This document shows, piece by piece, positions 25,509-35,166 of a stretch of 64,000 bases of DNA (the first letter of the stretch is position 1; each line of letters starts with the position of its first letter). The notes beneath the pieces were generated by a model. The model was not told the origin of the DNA and did not search any database. It worked only from the letters and a program-made list of their open reading frames with translations. The stretch covers positions 88,524 to 152,523 of the forward strand of contig NZ_OBMU01000003.1 in NCBI RefSeq assembly GCF_900218065.1, in the 5' to 3' direction. This DNA comes from Novosphingobium sp. Chol11. GTDB lineage: Bacteria > Pseudomonadota > Alphaproteobacteria > Sphingomonadales > Sphingomonadaceae. The position numbers were made by a program, and so were the translations under genes.

Positions 25509-26265
25509 TACCGTCATGACTCGTCTTGCTGGCAAGGTTGCCATCGTCACCGGAGCAGCCGCGGGCATAGGAGCGGCCATCGCCGAGCGCCTTGTTGCCG
25601 AAGGCGCCCAAGTGCTGCTCACCGACATGAATGAAGAGGCCGGGCAGATGCTTGCGCAGCGGCTGGATCAGCGTTTCCTGCGTGCTGACATGGCGCTCAC
25701 GGCAGACCGCGAGGCGCTGTTCGATGATGTTGCGTCGAACTGGGGCCGCCTTGACATATTGGTGAACAATGCGGGGATAACGCATGCGGCCGAACTGGAT
25801 GATCTGACGGAGGAGGGCTTTGATCGGGTGATGGCCGTCAATGTCAAGGCCGCGACCTTTGCGACACAGGCTGCGGCCAGGCTGATGCGGAAGGGCGGCT
25901 CGATCATCAACCTTTCGTCGGTGAACGCCCTGCTCGCGATCCCGAACCACATTGCCTATGCCGTTTCAAAAGGCGCGATACGGCAGCTGACCAACGTGAC
26001 GGCCGTTTCACTCGCGCCCCGCGGCATCCGGGTCAACGCCATCGGCCCCGGGACCATCATGACCGAAATGGGCAAGAGCGTCATGGCGGGCGAGGAGCAA
26101 CGCCGTCTTATCCTCAGCCGCACGCCGCTGGGCCGCGTCGGCGACCCGGAAGAAATTGCGAGCATCGCCGCATTTCTGGCGAGCGACGACGCCTCCTACA
26201 TCACCGGCCAAACGATCTACGCCGATGGCGGCCGGCTCGGCCTCAACTATACCATGCCGGAATGA
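25498..26265 (+). CDS. SDR-family oxidoreductase
   Basis: Classical NAD(P)-dependent SDR of 255 residues with TGAAAGIG (18-25), NNAG (90-93), catalytic Ser141, Tyr154 and Lys158, and the C-terminal [31 protein letters not shown] signature. The Asp at the end of beta-2 (LLTDMN) suggests preference for NAD. It overlaps the amidohydrolase stop by 11 bases, so it belongs to the same transcript as the hydroxyacid dehydrogenase. An in-frame ATG at 25516 is an alternative start. It probably oxidises a hydroxyl group in the same pathway. Confidence 0.9.
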   Translation: MASDTVMTRLAGKVAIVTGAAAGIGAAIAERLVAEGAQVLLTDMNEEAGQMLAQRLDQRFLRADMALTADREALFDDVASNWGRLDILVNNAGITHAAELDDLTEEGFDRVMAVNVKAATFATQAAARLMRKGGSIINLSSVNALLAIPNHIAYAVSKGAIRQLTNVTAVSLAPRGIRVNAIGPGTIMTEMGKSVMAGEEQRRLILSRTPLGRVGDPEEIASIAAFLASDDASYITGQTIYADGGRLGLNYTMPE

Positions 26266-26284
26266 AACGAGGGTGCCGGCGCAT

Positions 26285-27265
26285 TTAAAAGCACCCGACC
26301 TTTTTCAAGCCACTCTTTCTAAGCAGACCTTCAGCTACCTGCCAGAGCAGGCGGGCCGCATCCGGATCAAGCGAAGAGGCGGACACGCCCCAGCCCGAAG
26401 GCATCGGCGGAGCCCAGATCGGCGCAATGGCGCAATCTTCGAGATACAGTCCCCCTTGGCCCTCCAGCTCTGGTGCGACAGCGGCCCATACCGGCGTTGC
26501 CGCGCCTTCAGCCGCCGTCTTCATGCGGCCCTGCGGCAATGAGCCGTCTTCATTGACCCAACCCAGCTTGACCGCGTCTTCAAAGGTGACATGCCGCCCG
26601 AGTTTGGTTTCAACCCCACCCGGCGTGACCGCATTCATCGTCACGCCCACTTCCGCATGACGACGGCTATATTCGACGGCAAGCAGGTTGGCGCAAAGCT
26701 TGGCATGGCCATAGGCCTCGAATTTGTCATAGGCACGCCTCTCATAATTGAGGTCGTCGGTATCCAAAGTCGCCAGCTGATGGGACCCTGAAGAGACGAT
26801 GACCACCCGGCCGATCCCGCTTCCTTCCCTCGCTGCTGCCAGAGATGGCAGAAGCAGCTCTGACAGGAGAAACGGCGCGAAATAGTTGACGGCCATTTGG
26901 CTTTCGAAGCCATCCTTGGTCATCGTGAGCGGCGGGCCCATCAGCCCGGCATTGTTGATGAGGAGATCGAGCGGCCGACTGCCCCAACGCTCGGCGAAGG
27001 CGCGGACAGAGGCCATTGAAAGGAGATCGACCTGTTCGACAGCAGGGGGTGCCACTCCTCGCGACGCGGCGATGCGTTCTGATACGTCCCGTCCAGCGGC
27101 CATGTCGCGCACCGCCAGCGCTACCTCGGCTCCCGCACCGGCAAGCGCTGCGGCAATGGCCACGCCGACGCCGGAGGATGCTCCAGTTACGATAGCAGTG
27201 CGTCCTGTCAGGTCCACGCCATGCAGCACGTCATCTGCGGTCGGCAGCGATATGGTATCGGACAT
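26285..27265 (-). CDS. SDR-family oxidoreductase (retinol-dehydrogenase-like)
   Basis: A 326-residue SDR of the longer type resembling retinol dehydrogenases and light-dependent protochlorophyllide-reductase relatives. TGASSGVG lies at 27-34, LLINNAGLMGPP follows, VSSGSHQ precedes an active-site Tyr-x-x-x-Lys in YGHAKLC, and TPGGVETKLGRH follows. The C-terminal extension is longer than in classical SDRs. The ATG at 27265 is chosen because GGGAGA lies just upstream; an in-frame start at 27289 lacks a site. It converges on the preceding SDR gene and is separated by 180 bases from the next gene upstream. Confidence 0.88.
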   Translation of the reverse strand: MSDTISLPTADDVLHGVDLTGRTAIVTGASSGVGVAIAAALAGAGAEVALAVRDMAAGRDVSERIAASRGVAPPAVEQVDLLSMASVRAFAERWGSRPLDLLINNAGLMGPPLTMTKDGFESQMAVNYFAPFLLSELLLPSLAAAREGSGIGRVVIVSSGSHQLATLDTDDLNYERRAYDKFEAYGHAKLCANLLAVEYSRRHAEVGVTMNAVTPGGVETKLGRHVTFEDAVKLGWVNEDGSLPQGRMKTAAEGAATPVWAAVAPELEGQGGLYLEDCAIAPIWAPPMPSGWGVSASSLDPDAARLLWQVAEGLLRKSGLKKVGCF

Positions 27266-27421
27266 TTTATCTCCCGTGATTGGTGTCACGCTTTACCGCT
27301 CGCGGTCCGTGCGGCAACCGAGCGGCTCCATTATTGCGCATTTCTCATGAATTTTGCGCAGGATGCGATAAGCCGCCGCTTTGGGCATAGCCCCAGCCGG
27401 CAGAGGAGCAGACCTATTCAA

Positions 27422-27439
27422 TCCGTCAAACTTGACGGA
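27422..27439. promoter_or_regulatory. 18-bp dyad TCCGTCAA-AC-TTGACGGA
   Basis: Eight-base perfect arms around two bases, lying in the 180-base gap upstream of the minus-strand SDR and just past the stop of the small membrane-protein gene. The short centre favours a dimeric repressor site over a terminator, and no T-run follows. Confidence 0.45.
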
Positions 27440-27445
27440 AAGAGA

Positions 27446-27823
27446 TCAGCAGGTCAGGCCCTGCCCGCGACGGAACCAGATATTGGCTGGCGAATGCCAT
27501 AAGGCGGCCGTTCCCATCAGCAGAACCGCCACGGCCTTCGCCATTGCGCTATGAAGCGCGCCGTCATGTAGCGTGATGCCTCCATGGTGCAGCGCCAGAG
27601 CAAGGCCTGATCCAGCAACGATTGTCACGCCGATCCGGGCCAGGCTCGACCCGAGCATCAACAGGGGCAATAGCACAAGCAACAGGCCCGCCGAAACGAT
27701 GATGCCTACATCATCCCGGCAGCATATGTCGCTCATTTTGAACAAATAGCAGAGGATGGTGTAACCTGCGGCACCCGCAATACAGGCTGTTCCGATGAGC
27801 ACTTCGAGAGGGGGGATGCGCAT
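27446..27823 (-). CDS. small multi-pass membrane protein, unknown function
   Basis: A 125-residue protein with about four hydrophobic segments: VLIGTACIAGAAGYTILCYLF, VGIIVSAGLLLVLLPLLMLG, IGVTIVAGSGLALALHHGG and MAKAVAVLLMGTAALW. A Cys-rich SDICCRDD lies between the first two. I do not recognise a family. It follows the hybrid histidine kinase gene on the same strand after about 100 bases and could be co-expressed with it. Codon composition and hydrophobic periodicity argue that the frame is real. Confidence 0.6.
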   Translation of the reverse strand: MRIPPLEVLIGTACIAGAAGYTILCYLFKMSDICCRDDVGIIVSAGLLLVLLPLLMLGSSLARIGVTIVAGSGLALALHHGGITLHDGALHSAMAKAVAVLLMGTAALWHSPANIWFRRGQGLTC

Positions 27824-27925
27824 GCTGGCTCCGGTTCAAGCGCAGCACCAATTATCCCTCGGCTCAGATGTTCCAGATATTGAAGGTGAAGAAGGTCTTC
27901 ATTGCTTCGGATCAATGACATTTCT

Positions 27926-30900
27926 TCAGACGCCGGGTGCCTCGTCCAAGGCCGCGGCAAGTTCGTCGCTCCGGAACGGCTTCACTAACCGCCTAAGATC
28001 CGGCGCGATCTCATCCAGCTCGGCATAACCCGAGACGATAAGCACTTGTATTTGAGGCAGTGCCACAATCAGGTCGCGCGCAAGCTCTGTTCCGCTTTTC
28101 CCCGGCATCAAATGATCGGTCACGAGCAAATCGGGCGACAATCCTTGCTCGACCAACTTCATCGCTTGTTCGGCGGAGGCCGCTTCGACCACATCATAGC
28201 CGATGTCGCTCAGCATCGCGGCCGTCGTCATGCGGGCAAGATCTTCATCGTCGACGACCAGCGCAATCCCGGCCGCCGCTTTCTGACCCGCCGCTGCCGT
28301 GGGGAGCGGGGCAGTCGTGGTGTGAGCGCCGCTGATCGGCAGCCACAGCTGCACGTTGGTTCCCACTCCCAGGTGGCTCTGAATGGTGAGGGCGCCGCCG
28401 AGTTGCGATGCAAGGCCATGCGCCATGGACAGGCCAAGACCTGTGCCTTGGCCGACGCCCTTGGTTGAAAAAAATGGTTCGATCGCGCGTGCCAATGTCG
28501 CTTCGTCCATGCCTACACCCGTGTCGGCAACGGAAAGCTTGAGATAGCGCTCGCCCATCAGCTGTTCCGGGCGGTTGCCCTGATCCTCGGAGGCAACCAC
28601 GCTGATGCGGAGCATGCCGCCGTCTGGCATGGCATCGCGTGCGTTCACCGCGAGGTTGAGGAGCGCCATCTCCAACTGATTATGATCGGCATGTGCGGGA
28701 GGAAGATCGTCCGCGACCTCTACCGCTACCTTGATCTGAGGGCCCGCCGTGCTGGCGATGAGATCGGCCATGCCATGGACGAGGCTGCCAAGGTCTACCG
28801 CGCTCGGTTGCAGCGGTTGGCGGCGAGCAAAAGCGAGCAGGCGTTGCACCAGAACCTTGGCACGTTCAGCCGACTGTGCCGCGCCTGCAATCAGACGCTG
28901 CTCGCGTTCGCCTCCCAACCCCCTCCGTTGCAGGATGTCCAGGCTGCCGACGATCGGCGTCAGAAGATTGTTGAAGTCATGTGCTACGCCGCCGGTCAGT
29001 TGGCCCATCGCCTCCATTTTCTGGGCGTGGCGCAATTGTTCTTCCGCTTCAGCAAGACGCTCCTGCTCGCGCAGAAGATCGGTGACATCTCGCCCGATGA
29101 GGTAGGCCGCCGTCACCTCTCCAGACGCACCACGCACCGGCTCAAAATGCATATCATAGGCTCGCCGGTCTGCCGGACTGTCGCCCCACCATGCGCGCTG
29201 CTGGAAAGACTCACCGGCGAGAGCTCGCGCCCACAGCTTTCGCGCTCCCTCACATTGTTCAGGCAGATGCGACAGCAATTGAAGCAATGATTGGCCGATC
29301 TGGGGCCGGACGCCGAATACGCGTTCATAATCGAGCTGACCGGCCGGGTTGATGGCCAGGAAACGATAATCCACGCCGATCATCTGGATCGGGGAGTCCG
29401 TAGCCGCGACGATTTCAGCAAACAGCCGACGCTCGGCCAGCGCTTCACCGACCCGACGTTCCAGCGTCGCGTTGAGTTGCCGCACCGCATCCTCGGCACG
29501 TGCGCGTTCGACCGCTGCCCAAGTCCGCTCCGCAACCCCCAACGCAACGGCGGCCTCCTCATCGGTCCACATTCTTGTTTCGGCTTCGTGGAGGTACAGG
29601 ATCGCCGTCAGGCGGCCTTCCTTTATGAGTGGCACGATCAACAAGGCCGTAGCGCCGATGCTGGCATATCCCGCGGCGTAAGGCGCGGCGACAGCATCGT
29701 CCGCGACCGATGGAATCCGAAGCAGCTTGCCTGCCTTTAGCTGCGCTATGATGGCGGGGCCGAAAACATCCAAGGAACGTGTTTCGCCCGCAAGAGAGGC
29801 CATGTGGCCATTGCTCCAGTCGCGCTCGACGGTGACATGGCGCTGCTCCGCGTCGATCTCACCATAGCCGGCGCGGCCGACGCGCAGATATCTTCCCAGA
29901 AGGCGCGCCGCAGTCTCCTTGATCTGCTCGGCCCGAATCAAGGGCCTCAATTCATCCCCAAGCTCAAGAAAAAAGCCTTGCCGTTCGGCCAAGGCGCGCA
30001 AATCCGCTTGAGCATGGGCCCGCTCCACGGCCGACCAGGTGCGCTCAGCCACCTCCTGGATCAAATCGACCTCTTCGGCCGTCCAGCGGCGCGGTTCTTG
30101 ATGATGCAGGTAAAGCGCGGCGACGAAGCGGCGATCCTTGATCAGCGATACCGTCACCGCAGAGCGGACTTGCAGGGCAGCGAACGCGGCAGCGCTCATG
30201 GAACCCTGCGCGCGCGGGTCCGTCAACGTATCCTCAACCGCCAGGGAGACGCCATTGCGCAGCGCAGAGAAAATCTCGTCACCAAAGGCGGCGAGATCAT
30301 GGGTGCCGTTGTGATGCGGCACGGAGCCATCAGTCCAGTTACCGGACGTGGTGAAATAGCGCCCTTCCGGATCCAGGCTGCCATAGCCTACCCGGCTCAT
30401 CCCGAAATGCTCACCAAGCAGCGCCTGCGCCGCCATGACAATCTCTTCGGCGTCTTGCAAATTGCGGAAGGAAGCTTCCAGCCGGCTCATGAAATGCTGG
30501 CGCTCTCGCGCGATTACGGTTCGGGTCGTTTCCGTGCAGACGCAAAGGGCGGCAACGGCGGCTCCGGATTCGTCTCGTACCGGGCTATAGGAAAAGGTGA
30601 ACCAGGCAGGCCCGGGCTCGGGCCGATGAAGCGTGACCGGCAGGTCTTCAAAGCGTGTCGCTTCCCCTGCAAATGCCAGGTCCACTGCCGGCTCGATCAC
30701 ATCGCGGACTTCCGGCCATACCTCAAAGAACGGGCGGCCCATCGCGCTGGGGTGATGCGGGCCGAGAATGGGAATGTACGCGCTGTTGTAGACCAGCCGA
30801 CGCGTCTCCCCGATGAGGATAAACATCGGGAACGGCGCATCCGCGATGACGCCGGTGATCAATCTGACAGACATCGGCTGGTCCGCGACAGCAGCTATCA

Positions 30901-30958
30901 GCAGCTCCTGCTCCGCAATGAGCGGCAGGTCGGTGGTGCATTGGTCGCTCTGTTGCAT
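27926..30958 (-). CDS. hybrid sensor histidine kinase (PAS-GAF-GAF-PAS-HisKA-HATPase-REC)
   Basis: A 1010-residue soluble signalling kinase without obvious transmembrane helices. The domain order is PAS (about 30-150, [14 protein letters not shown]), two GAF domains (about 160-315 and 325-490), and a second PAS (about 510-630, [21 protein letters not shown]). Then come a HisKA helix with phospho-His660 in [11 protein letters not shown], an ATPase with N-box Asn772, DTGVGM and GTGLGLS, and a C-terminal receiver with phospho-Asp948 (LVTDHLMPG) and Lys993. The tandem GAFs share ALYLHxxExRxWTxEE and lack an obvious bilin Cys, so ligand or redox sensing is likelier than light. No partner regulator gene is adjacent. 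Confidence 0.92.
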   Translation of the reverse strand: MQQSDQCTTDLPLIAEQELLIAAVADQPMSVRLITGVIADAPFPMFILIGETRRLVYNSAYIPILGPHHPSAMGRPFFEVWPEVRDVIEPAVDLAFAGEATRFEDLPVTLHRPEPGPAWFTFSYSPVRDESGAAVAALCVCTETTRTVIARERQHFMSRLEASFRNLQDAEEIVMAAQALLGEHFGMSRVGYGSLDPEGRYFTTSGNWTDGSVPHHNGTHDLAAFGDEIFSALRNGVSLAVEDTLTDPRAQGSMSAAAFAALQVRSAVTVSLIKDRRFVAALYLHHQEPRRWTAEEVDLIQEVAERTWSAVERAHAQADLRALAERQGFFLELGDELRPLIRAEQIKETAARLLGRYLRVGRAGYGEIDAEQRHVTVERDWSNGHMASLAGETRSLDVFGPAIIAQLKAGKLLRIPSVADDAVAAPYAAGYASIGATALLIVPLIKEGRLTAILYLHEAETRMWTDEEAAVALGVAERTWAAVERARAEDAVRQLNATLERRVGEALAERRLFAEIVAATDSPIQMIGVDYRFLAINPAGQLDYERVFGVRPQIGQSLLQLLSHLPEQCEGARKLWARALAGESFQQRAWWGDSPADRRAYDMHFEPVRGASGEVTAAYLIGRDVTDLLREQERLAEAEEQLRHAQKMEAMGQLTGGVAHDFNNLLTPIVGSLDILQRRGLGGEREQRLIAGAAQSAERAKVLVQRLLAFARRQPLQPSAVDLGSLVHGMADLIASTAGPQIKVAVEVADDLPPAHADHNQLEMALLNLAVNARDAMPDGGMLRISVVASEDQGNRPEQLMGERYLKLSVADTGVGMDEATLARAIEPFFSTKGVGQGTGLGLSMAHGLASQLGGALTIQSHLGVGTNVQLWLPISGAHTTTAPLPTAAAGQKAAAGIALVVDDEDLARMTTAAMLSDIGYDVVEAASAEQAMKLVEQGLSPDLLVTDHLMPGKSGTELARDLIVALPQIQVLIVSGYAELDEIAPDLRRLVKPFRSDELAAALDEAPGV

Positions 30959-31043
30959 TTGCGCCTAGCGATAGAGAAGATCGCGGCGATGCGCCAGAGA
31001 GCTAAATGGACGGCCACTTCTTCGTAGCTTTTCGGTTGGAGGT

Positions 31044-31067
31044 GGGAGCGGGTTAAAACCCGCCCCC
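31044..31067 (-). terminator. GC-rich hairpin after the PD40 gene
   Basis: GCGGGTT (31048-31054) pairs with AACCCGC (31057-31063), extended by GGG/CCC beyond a mismatch. It lies eight bases past the stop of the minus-strand PD40 gene and before the hybrid kinase gene. There is no clear T-run, but position and stability suggest a terminator. Confidence 0.6.
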
Positions 31068-31074
31068 TCGAAAA

Positions 31075-32235
31075 TTATTTTCCTTCAAAGGTTCCGATAT
31101 AAAGCCCTGCGGAGTGGCCGGACTTTCCGGCGGGATCCTTGATGGCAAAAGCTATGCGGCGGCCGTCCGGGGACGCGGTGGACTGATGCGCCTGCGCCCC
31201 CGATCGGCTGACATTGGTAAGAGCGCGGCGAGACTTGCCGTCCATCGTGATGACGAAGATGTCGAAGCCCTTGCCGGAGTTGGCGGCGGCGATCTCCGCT
31301 GCATTGCTTTTACCCGCAAAGCGCAGGATCTGTTCGACGCCCGGTTTGATATGGGCGCTAATGCCGCGATAGGGGCCATCCGGATCGGAATGGATATTCG
31401 CCTCTTCCAGGCCATAGCGCTCGTTCGGGAAGACATGAGTTTCGTTATGTGACGGGGTGGCGTACACCTTGCTCACGGCCTTGGTCGCGATGTCGACCTT
31501 GTACATTTCGCTGTCAAGCGTGGCGACCTCGGTGGTCCAGAACATGACGCTCCGCCCGCCGTCGATGAAGTCATAGGCTTCAGGGAAGCTGGCCGGTCCG
31601 GGCTGGCCGGGGCGATAGGTATAAAGGGCCTGCTGGTCCGCAAGGCGAGCGGTTCGTCCGTCATTGACGAGCCTTGCCTTGGTGAGTTCCAGACCCGTGG
31701 CGGTCGGGCGTGACCAGGCGATGTCGACCGATCCGTCCGCTTTGGGGATGCGTGCGATCGCGATGTCGCCCATGGCCCCGCTGTTCAGCGAAACAGGGCG
31801 GGCCAGCTTCTTCGACATCCAGAAGAGCTGGGTGCGGCCCGCATCGGCCGCGCCGCCGCTTCCGCCTTTCATCCCCGGCGCGGCCTCGATCAGGAAGCTG
31901 TTGTCGGGCAGGTAGAAAATGCGGGTGACGAATTGCGTGGCGCCGAACTTGCAGGTCAGGCAGCGCACTTTTTTCGTACGGAGATCAATCTCATAAGCCG
32001 GGCTATCGACCAGATCGTCCTTCGTGAAGGCTATCCGGCGGCCATCGGGCGACCAGTTGGGCCGGTTGCCCCAGTCCAGCAGACGCTCCTGATGGAAGGG
32101 CGCGGTCAGATAGTCGATCTTGGCATCCTTCGCCGTTGCGGCAGGCGCGGTCAGGGGGAAGGCTACGGTCAGGAGCGCCGCGCTCAAGATGCGGGCGGCT
32201 CGATTGGGCTTACGGGCCGCAATGATATGGGTCAC
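31075..32235 (-). CDS. exported TolB-like PD40 beta-propeller protein (paralogue 1)
   Basis: A 386-residue exported protein. A signal peptide (AARILSAALLTVAFPLTAPAAT) is followed by propeller repeats with the PD40 pattern, clearest in NRPNWSPDGRRIAFTKDD near residue 60 and QSTASPDGRRIAFAIKD near the C-terminus. It is likely periplasmic and of binding or structural role; no catalytic residues are evident. GTG start behind AAGGAG. It is the last gene of a tight operon with RpiB-like isomerase and PfkB kinase. A paralogue lies at 39637-40704 with the same YLPDxSxLL and ELFWM-like motifs, so both probably serve the sugar island. Confidence 0.8.
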   Translation of the reverse strand: MTHIIAARKPNRAARILSAALLTVAFPLTAPAATAKDAKIDYLTAPFHQERLLDWGNRPNWSPDGRRIAFTKDDLVDSPAYEIDLRTKKVRCLTCKFGATQFVTRIFYLPDNSFLIEAAPGMKGGSGGAADAGRTQLFWMSKKLARPVSLNSGAMGDIAIARIPKADGSVDIAWSRPTATGLELTKARLVNDGRTARLADQQALYTYRPGQPGPASFPEAYDFIDGGRSVMFWTTEVATLDSEMYKVDIATKAVSKVYATPSHNETHVFPNERYGLEEANIHSDPDGPYRGISAHIKPGVEQILRFAGKSNAAEIAAANSGKGFDIFVITMDGKSRRALTNVSRSGAQAHQSTASPDGRRIAFAIKDPAGKSGHSAGLYIGTFEGK

Positions 32236-32238
32236 GCT

Positions 32239-33192
32239 TCAGGCTCCTTTGTCGATATTTTTGTGAGTGTCTACGGGAGTGCTGCCCAGGCATTGCAGCA
32301 CGGTTGCGCGATCGGGGATCGAGGCTGCCGCGCCGAACGACTGGACAGCGATGGACGCGGCGGCATTGGCTTCGGCAGCGGCCCGCTCGATCGTGTCGCC
32401 TCGGGCAAGCCCAGCGGCGAGATAGCCGCAAAAACAGTCGCCTGCGCCGGTGGTGTCGATCACCTTGGCAGGCCGTCCCGCAATACGCTGGACCTTGTTC
32501 TCACTTATGATCGCCAGACCATCAGCGCCTAGGGTCACGAGCAGGATTTGGGCAGGCTCCAGTCCTAGCCGAGTCCTGCTCGACAGCAGGCCATTGTCGT
32601 CCAGCATGGGTCCAACATCTGATCCGGCAAGCAATGCCAGTTCGCCTTCATTGACGATAAGCAGATCGCAGAGCGGCAGCAACTCACGCGCTCCTGTCGA
32701 CGCGGGCGCGGCGTTGAGGATGGTGAAGGCGCCGAGCGTACGGGCACGCCGGAACAGGACTGCCGTGGCGGGAGCAGGCGTCTCCATCTGAGCGAGGCAG
32801 ACGTCGGCCGGGCCAAGATCAACCTCCGCCGCCAGAGCGGCATCGACATCGCTGTTCGCGCCCGCGATGTGAATGATCTGATTATCGTGCGGCGATGTGG
32901 CCACCAGCGCGCAGCCCGTGGCGGAGGAGGTGGCACGCACTCGTTCCACATCCACCCCATGACCGGCAAGTGCAGCTGTCATGCTGGCTCCGTCTTCATC
33001 CTTTCCGACAGCGGCCAGCAGGATGCAATGCGCCCCCGCGCGCGCCGCGCCGACGGCCTGGTTCGCGCCTTTGCCGCCCAGTTGGCGCGTCAGGCTGCTC
33101 CCCGATACGGTTTCTCCCGCAAGCGGCAGGCGCGGTGTGCTAACCAGCAGGTCGACATTGACGCTGCCCAATATGACGACCTTGCCAGCCAT
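32239..33192 (-). CDS. PfkB-family sugar kinase (ribokinase-like)
   Basis: ATP-dependent kinase of 317 residues. The ribokinase signatures are clear: VVILGSVNVDLLVSTPRLPLAGETV at the N-terminus, QLGGKGANQAVGAARAGA, and DTTGAGDCFCGYLAAGLARG containing the catalytic Asp and anion hole. The product would be a sugar phosphate. The start at 33192 follows the RpiB-like stop by two bases; a longer frame begins inside that gene and is rejected. Pairing with an RpiB/LacAB isomerase suggests phosphorylation followed by aldose-ketose isomerisation of a pentose, tetrose or related sugar. It ends three bases before the PD40 gene. Confidence 0.9.
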   Translation of the reverse strand: MAGKVVILGSVNVDLLVSTPRLPLAGETVSGSSLTRQLGGKGANQAVGAARAGAHCILLAAVGKDEDGASMTAALAGHGVDVERVRATSSATGCALVATSPHDNQIIHIAGANSDVDAALAAEVDLGPADVCLAQMETPAPATAVLFRRARTLGAFTILNAAPASTGARELLPLCDLLIVNEGELALLAGSDVGPMLDDNGLLSSRTRLGLEPAQILLVTLGADGLAIISENKVQRIAGRPAKVIDTTGAGDCFCGYLAAGLARGDTIERAAAEANAAASIAVQSFGAAASIPDRATVLQCLGSTPVDTHKNIDKGA

Positions 33193-33194
33193 GC

Positions 33195-33692
33195 TCAGCC
33201 GCCCTGCTCCAGCAATGTGAGCTTTGCGACGCGGCGGCGGAAATGTTCTTCGTCGCTGAACTGCGCCGACAGAAAATGGCGGATGATGTCGAGGGCGATT
33301 TGCGGTCCGGTGATCCACGCGCCGATGCACAACACATTGACATCATCATGCACCACCGCCTGCCGGGCGACATAGGTGTCGTGCGCTACCGCAGCGCGGA
33401 TGCCGCGCACCTTGTTGGCGGCGATGCACGCGCCCGCGCCGGTGCCGCAGAGCAGGATGACCCGATCTGTCTGCTTGTCGAGGATGGCCTGCACCGCGCG
33501 CCGCGTAACGTCGGGAAAGTCGACAGGCTCTTCCGACTGCGCCCCGACATCGATGATCCGTCCGCTATGGCGGCCAAGCAACTCCAGCACCGGCGGGCGC
33601 AAAGGGAAACCGGCATGATCGTTGGCAAAGCCGATGACATCCCGATACGGGATAAGCTGTTCGTCACCGGACAATGTTTCTGGTTTGCGCAT
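33195..33692 (-). CDS. RpiB/LacA/LacB-family sugar-phosphate isomerase
   Basis: A 165-residue isomerase interconverting aldose and ketose phosphates. Family features are FANDHAGFPLRPPVLELL, the catalytic Cys in LLCGTGAGACIAANKV, RGIRAAVAHDTYVARQAVVHDDVNVLCIGAWITG, and the C-terminal helix. Relatives act on ribose-5-phosphate, allose-6-phosphate, galactose-6-phosphate or erythrose-4-phosphate, so specificity is open. It is the first gene of the minus-strand trio and is divergent from a GPH transporter gene across about 126 bases that contain a GntR-type palindrome. Start 33692 is preferred over the longer frame, which would enter that control region. Confidence 0.9.
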   Translation of the reverse strand: MRKPETLSGDEQLIPYRDVIGFANDHAGFPLRPPVLELLGRHSGRIIDVGAQSEEPVDFPDVTRRAVQAILDKQTDRVILLCGTGAGACIAANKVRGIRAAVAHDTYVARQAVVHDDVNVLCIGAWITGPQIALDIIRHFLSAQFSDEEHFRRRVAKLTLLEQGG

Positions 33693-33777
33693 TGATCCCC
33701 GAGCCCCCTTGCCAGTGCCGCTTCCGCAGTCTTTTACCGGCAGAATCGAACTGCCCACTGGCGCTTTGATCCTGCTG

Positions 33778-33788
33778 TGGTATTACCA
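33778..33788. promoter_or_regulatory. TGGTATTACCA palindrome, FadR/GntR-type operator candidate
   Basis: Perfect 5-bp arms around a central T, lying in the divergent gap between the RpiB-like operon and the transporter gene, 31 bases before the transporter ATG. The TGGT...ACCA core is typical of FadR-subfamily GntR regulators, one of which is encoded at 38772-39503. Confidence 0.55.
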
Positions 33789-33818
33789 GTTTGGAATCCG
33801 ATCAAGGGGGAGGGCCGA

Positions 33819-35147
33819 ATGACGCAGGGCAGGGAGGAAGCGATGGAGCGCGGCAGGCTTGCAGCCTTTTGCGTCACCGCACTTGCGATCCAGGCTTATG
33901 CGACCCTGGTCACGGTGTTCCTGCCTGAATTTTACGCCAATGCGCTGGCGCTGCCGGTGGGCGCGGTCGGCACTGCCTTCATGACGGTGCGGGTGCTGGA
34001 CCTGATGATCGACCCCTTGCTGGGCGGAATGATGGACGCCACGCGATCGCGTTGGGGACGGTATCGCCCCTGGCTGGTGGCGAGCGCGCCCATCCTGATG
34101 CTGTCGACCTATGCACTGTTCCAGGCGGAGCGGGGGGTCGGCATGGCCTATCTATGGGCATGGCTGTTCATTGCCTTCATCGGATTTTCGATGATCGTGC
34201 TGTCGCATCTCGCCTGGACCGCGACCCTCGCCACGGGAGCAGCGGAGCGGACGCGCATTTTTGCCTGGTGGCAGATTTTCGCGACGGCAGGGCAGTTTTC
34301 TATCCTCGCCATATTGCCGCTCGTCGCGAGCGCCTATCCGGACGACCCGGGAGCGGGGATGCATGCGGCGGGTTGGGTCATGATCGTGCTGATCCCTGCC
34401 GCGATCTTGCTGGCGCTCAAGACGACTCCTGAAAAGCAGCCCTCCGAGGGTTCTCAGGCAGCGCTTGCATTACGCGATTATGTCGCGCTCTTTTCGCAGG
34501 GGCCGGTCGTCCGGCTTGTACTGGCAGACTTGCTGATTGCCCTGTCGACCGGCGTCGCCAACGCCGTGGCGCTGTTCTTCTATATGGGGCAATTGGGGTT
34601 CGACCGGGCGGCTGCCAGCACGCTCATCCTGATCGCCTATGCCGCAGCCTTTGCCGGAACGCCGCTGTTCGCGAAGCTTGCCGGGCGGATCGGCAAGGCG
34701 CGCGCGCTGCAAGTTGGCGCGTTGATGCAGGCGGCACTGCAACTGCTCATGGCGACACAGCCTGCGAACGCCTTCTGGCTGACGGCTGCCAATGTCGCGG
34801 CGCTGGGCCTTTGCATCCCCATCGCCTGGTTCCTGCCGCGCGCGCTGATGGCCGATGTCGCCGACGCTACTCGCGTCCGCTTCGGCGTCGATCGCACCGG
34901 GCTGCTCTATGCGACGCTAAACGGATCGATGAAGCTGGCTTTGGGGCTGGCGGTCGGCCTTGCCTTCCTGCTGCTTGGCTGGCTCGGCTTCGATCCCGCC
35001 CATGCCAGCGATCCGCGCAACGCCTTGCCGCTGCGCACGTTGATCGGCATCGTGCCCGCACTGTTTTCCCTTGGCGTGGTCCTGTGCATGATGCGCTATC
35101 CCGAAACCTCCCTGCGGGAGGCGAGCCGCAAGGCCGCTCTCGCCTGA
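33819..35147 (+). CDS. GPH-family (MelB-like) MFS sugar transporter
   Basis: A 442-residue inner-membrane symporter with about twelve hydrophobic helices. GPH signatures are present: the early FLPEFYANALALPVGAVGTAFMTVRVLDLMIDPLLGGMMDATRSRWGRYRPWLV stretch, which contains the cation-binding Asp-type position, and YATLNGSMKLALGLAVGLAF in the second half. Substrates in this family are glycosides, pentosides and hexuronides, with Na+ or H+ as coupling ion. The ATG at 33819 is preceded by GGGGGAGGG. It starts a plus-strand unit continuing with the Tat-exported isomerase-like and FG-GAP genes. Confidence 0.9.
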   Translation: MTQGREEAMERGRLAAFCVTALAIQAYATLVTVFLPEFYANALALPVGAVGTAFMTVRVLDLMIDPLLGGMMDATRSRWGRYRPWLVASAPILMLSTYALFQAERGVGMAYLWAWLFIAFIGFSMIVLSHLAWTATLATGAAERTRIFAWWQIFATAGQFSILAILPLVASAYPDDPGAGMHAAGWVMIVLIPAAILLALKTTPEKQPSEGSQAALALRDYVALFSQGPVVRLVLADLLIALSTGVANAVALFFYMGQLGFDRAAASTLILIAYAAAFAGTPLFAKLAGRIGKARALQVGALMQAALQLLMATQPANAFWLTAANVAALGLCIPIAWFLPRALMADVADATRVRFGVDRTGLLYATLNGSMKLALGLAVGLAFLLLGWLGFDPAHASDPRNALPLRTLIGIVPALFSLGVVLCMMRYPETSLREASRKAALA

Positions 35148-35166
35148 CCCTTCCAAACTGAAAGAT

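Noticed and set aside
29804..31027. 407-codon plus-strand frame opposite the hybrid kinase
   Set aside because: It runs against clear GAF and PAS domains and has no start signal or domain of its own.
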